Position numbers and translations under genes: made by a program. From an uncultured Bacilli bacterium (GTDB taxonomy: Bacteria > Bacillota_I > Bacilli_A > RF39 > UBA660): DNA of 52,480 bases. Under the pieces are notes generated by a model, which was given only the letters and a program-made list of their open reading frames with translations, was not told where the DNA came from and searched no databases. The DNA lies in the NCBI GenBank assembly GCA_934096805.1, contig CAKOMW010000003.1, positions 1 through 52,480 of the forward strand, in the 5' to 3' direction. How positions within the stretch are numbered: the stretch's first letter is position 1; every line of letters starts with the position of its first letter. This document shows, in pieces, positions 50,577 to 52,480 of the stretch.

Positions 50577-52480
50577 ATGAAAAAATCAAATATAATTAAA
50601 AAATTAACTGCGATAATATTTACATTAGTAGCTATCTTTGCAGCGGGATTAACTAATGTAAATGCAGAAACAACTGATATTACTGAAATTAAATTGACAG
50701 GTGATTATCAATATGGAAATGTTCCAGCAGGAATATTACCATCATTTAATCCTGGGACTACTACTGCTAGTATTACTATTGATAAAGTAAATAGTAGCTG
50801 GGAGTATAAAATGCAAAATGGAGGATGGAGTGGATTTGGTTCAGAAACACCAGTTGCATATAATGATAGCAAAACAGATTATGGATATAGTTTCAGTGTA
50901 GAAACTAAGGCAGGATATCAGCTTGCTTCGGATTTAAAAGTTATCTATAATGGTGAAGATGTTACCTCATCTGTAAAAGTATTAAAGTATGCTTGGGGTG
51001 CTTATGTTACTGTTGATTTGGGAAAAGCAATAGGAGAAAACCCTACTACTCATACTGTAACATTCAATTCAAATGGTGGTACTGAAATTGCACCAAAACA
51101 AGTTGTAAGCGGGTTAAAAATTAATCAACCTTCAACACCAACAAAAGATAAATATCTTTTTAGAGGTTGGTATGAAGAAGCAACATTCATCACAAAATTT
51201 GATTTTTATAATACACCAATTACATCTGATATGAATCTTTATGCAAAATGGGAAGCTGCAAATTCTATCAATGAGATTAGACTTGCGGGAGATATTCAAT
51301 ATGGAACTGTTTCAGTAGGAACACTACCATCATTTAATCCTAGAACTACTACTGATAGTATTACTATTGATAGAACAAATAGTGACTGGGCATATAAAAT
51401 GCAAAACGGATTATGGAGTAGATTTGGTTCAGAAACACCAACTGCAGTAAATGATGGCAAAACAAGTTATGGATATGATTTCAATGTAAAAACAAATGAT
51501 GGATATCAACTTGCTTCAGATTTAAAAGTTATCTATAATGATGAAGATGTTACTTCAACTGTGAAAGTGCAAAAGTACGCTTGGGGTGCTTATGTTACTG
51601 TTGATTTGGGAAAAGCAAATGGAACACCTGTTGTTTATACTATAACATTTAATTCAAATGGTGGAAGTGGAATAATGGCACCAAAAACTGATTTAACTGG
51701 TGAATATACATTACCAGCAAATGGGTTTACAGCACCAAGCGGAAAGCAATTCAAAGGATGGTCATTAACTACTGATGGAGAAACAGTTACTAAAGTAGAT
51801 ATGACTGAAAACAAAACTGTATATGCAATTTGGGAAGACATTCCTGTAGTAACATATACATTAACATTTGATGCTAATGGTGGAACTGGTTCAATGACAC
51901 CAATTGCTGATCTAACTGGTGAATATACTTTACCAGCAAATGGGTTTACAGCACCAAGTGGAAAGCAATTCAAAGGATGGTCATTAACTGCTGATGGAGA
52001 AACAGTTACTAAAGTAGATATGACAGAAAATAAAACAGTATATGCAATTTGGGAAGATATTCCTGTAGTAACATATACATTAACATTTGATGCTAATGGT
52101 GGAAGTGGAACAATGTCACCAATTGCTGATCTAACTGGTGAATATACTTTACCATCAAATGGATTTACAGCACCAAGTGGAAAGCAATTCAAAGGATGGT
52201 CATTAACTACTGATGGAGAAACAGTTACTAAAGTAGATATGACAGAAAATAAAACAGTATATGCAATTTGGGAAGACATTCCTGTAGTAACATATACATT
52301 AACATTTGATGCTAATGGTGGAACTGGAACAATGTCACCAATTGCTGATCTAACTAGTGAATACACTTTACCATCAAATGGGTTTACAGCACCAAGTGGA
52401 AAACAATTCAAAGGATGGTCATTAACTACTGATGGAGAAACAGTTACTAAAGTAGATATGACTGAAAATAGAACTGTATA
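50577..52480 (+). CDS. Large secreted repeat protein (InlB-type/Listeria-Bacteroides repeats), 3' truncated
   Basis: 634 codons are visible; the frame runs off the window. Signal peptide MKKSNIIKKLTAIIFTLVAI to NVNA (cleavage near residue 30). Then an about 110-residue domain (ITEIKLTGDYQYGNVPAG...AYVTVDLGKA), one InlB-type repeat (FNSNGGTEIAPKQVV...FRGWYEE...LYAKWE) and a second copy of the first domain (IRLAGDIQYGTVSVG). Next come tandem 73-residue repeats with FDANGG, GKQFKGWSLT and KTVYAIWED. Ribosome site AAAGGAGG. Such repeats build extended adhesins. A long ORF on the opposite strand is a shadow of the repeats. Cell-wall anchor, if any, lies beyond the window. Confidence 0.85.
   Translation, partial: MKKSNIIKKLTAIIFTLVAIFAAGLTNVNAETTDITEIKLTGDYQYGNVPAGILPSFNPGTTTASITIDKVNSSWEYKMQNGGWSGFGSETPVAYNDSKTDYGYSFSVETKAGYQLASDLKVIYNGEDVTSSVKVLKYAWGAYVTVDLGKAIGENPTTHTVTFNSNGGTEIAPKQVVSGLKINQPSTPTKDKYLFRGWYEEATFITKFDFYNTPITSDMNLYAKWEAANSINEIRLAGDIQYGTVSVGTLPSFNPRTTTDSITIDRTNSDWAYKMQNGLWSRFGSETPTAVNDGKTSYGYDFNVKTNDGYQLASDLKVIYNDEDVTSTVKVQKYAWGAYVTVDLGKANGTPVVYTITFNSNGGSGIMAPKTDLTGEYTLPANGFTAPSGKQFKGWSLTTDGETVTKVDMTENKTVYAIWEDIPVVTYTLTFDANGGTGSMTPIADLTGEYTLPANGFTAPSGKQFKGWSLTADGETVTKVDMTENKTVYAIWEDIPVVTYTLTFDANGGSGTMSPIADLTGEYTLPSNGFTAPSGKQFKGWSLTTDGETVTKVDMTENKTVYAIWEDIPVVTYTLTFDANGGTGTMSPIADLTSEYTLPSNGFTAPSGKQFKGWSLTTDGETVTKVDMTENRTV
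51640..52480 (+). repeat. Tandem 219-bp repeats within the surface protein
   Basis: The junction TTCCTGTAGTAACATATACA begins at 51841, 52060 and 52279, an exact 219-base (73-codon) period. Copies differ at few positions. The first unit (from about 51640) is slightly diverged and the last is cut by the window edge. Confidence 0.9.

Noticed and set aside
51635..52411. Long open frame on the minus strand
   Set aside because: It mirrors the tandem repeats of the secreted protein in the opposite frame, has no ribosome site and encodes the same repeat period. It is a shadow.
1..52480. A reverse transcriptase or DGR template inside the window
   Set aside because: No protein with a YxDD-type reverse transcriptase motif was seen, and no second copy of the variable-region end with adenine-rich codons was found outside the target genes.
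50577..52480. The 219-bp repeats as a CRISPR array
   Set aside because: Units are long, coding, contiguous and in frame, with no spacers.
1..52480. Mollicute genetic code (TGA = Trp)
   Set aside because: TGA ends several genes at the expected place (for example 5452, 14283, 48454), and conserved Trp positions use TGG.

Overview
The window is a very A+T-rich bacterial chromosome segment that uses the standard code: TGA is a stop in several genes. It looks like a wall-bearing, low-GC Bacillota (Bacilli, Erysipelotrichia or RF39-like gut lineage). The reasons are poly(glycerol-phosphate) teichoic acid genes, a SpoIIIE-type translocase next to a YmfF/YmfH pair, lipoproteins, AGGTGA-type ribosome sites and many intrinsic terminators. 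The taxon is an inference. No rRNA, tRNA or CRISPR array was seen.

Layout. 1-15.5 kb is an accessory surface/selfish region. It holds three paralogous secreted proteins (one cut by the window edge) whose C-terminal ends look like variable regions of a diversity-generating retroelement (DGR). It also holds pilus assembly genes (GspF-like, prepilin peptidase), two duplicated operons of a membrane-anchored wall hydrolase plus lipoprotein, and two copies of an Rpn-type PD-(D/E)XK nuclease cassette. A small convergent locus encodes a 32-residue hydrophobic peptide with a candidate antisense RNA. 15.5-22.7 kb is mostly housekeeping: YigZ family, UvrC, an ABC exporter and GpsA. 22.8-32.7 kb is a teichoic-acid-type cluster: four glycerophosphotransferase-family proteins (two fused to GT2 domains), TagD and TagGH. 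A third Rpn cassette starts exactly at the tagH stop codon. 33.9-39 kb has an rRNA-type methyltransferase, an RluA-type pseudouridine synthase, a membrane protein, and a short and a giant type IV prepilin. 39.2-50.5 kb has MtaB, a self-contained Fic locus with palindromic operators, two membrane proteins behind duplicated promoters, the FtsK/SpoIIIE translocase, a purine nucleoside phosphorylase and the two M16 proteins. The window ends inside a large secreted protein with near-identical 219-bp repeats.

How the parts fit. GpsA makes glycerol-3-phosphate, TagD activates it to CDP-glycerol, the glycerophosphotransferases polymerise or attach it, and TagGH exports the polymer. The DGR-like proteins, the giant pilin, the repeat protein and the anchored hydrolases form a large surface repertoire. 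The most notable signals are: (1) DGR-type variable regions with no reverse transcriptase in the window; (2) Rpn cassettes sharing one promoter block, each with a conserved internal start that could give a C-terminal intragenic antitoxin; (3) the same promoter block driving the 32-residue peptide in a type I toxin-antitoxin-like layout. No sequence search could be run, so family names come from motifs read by eye.
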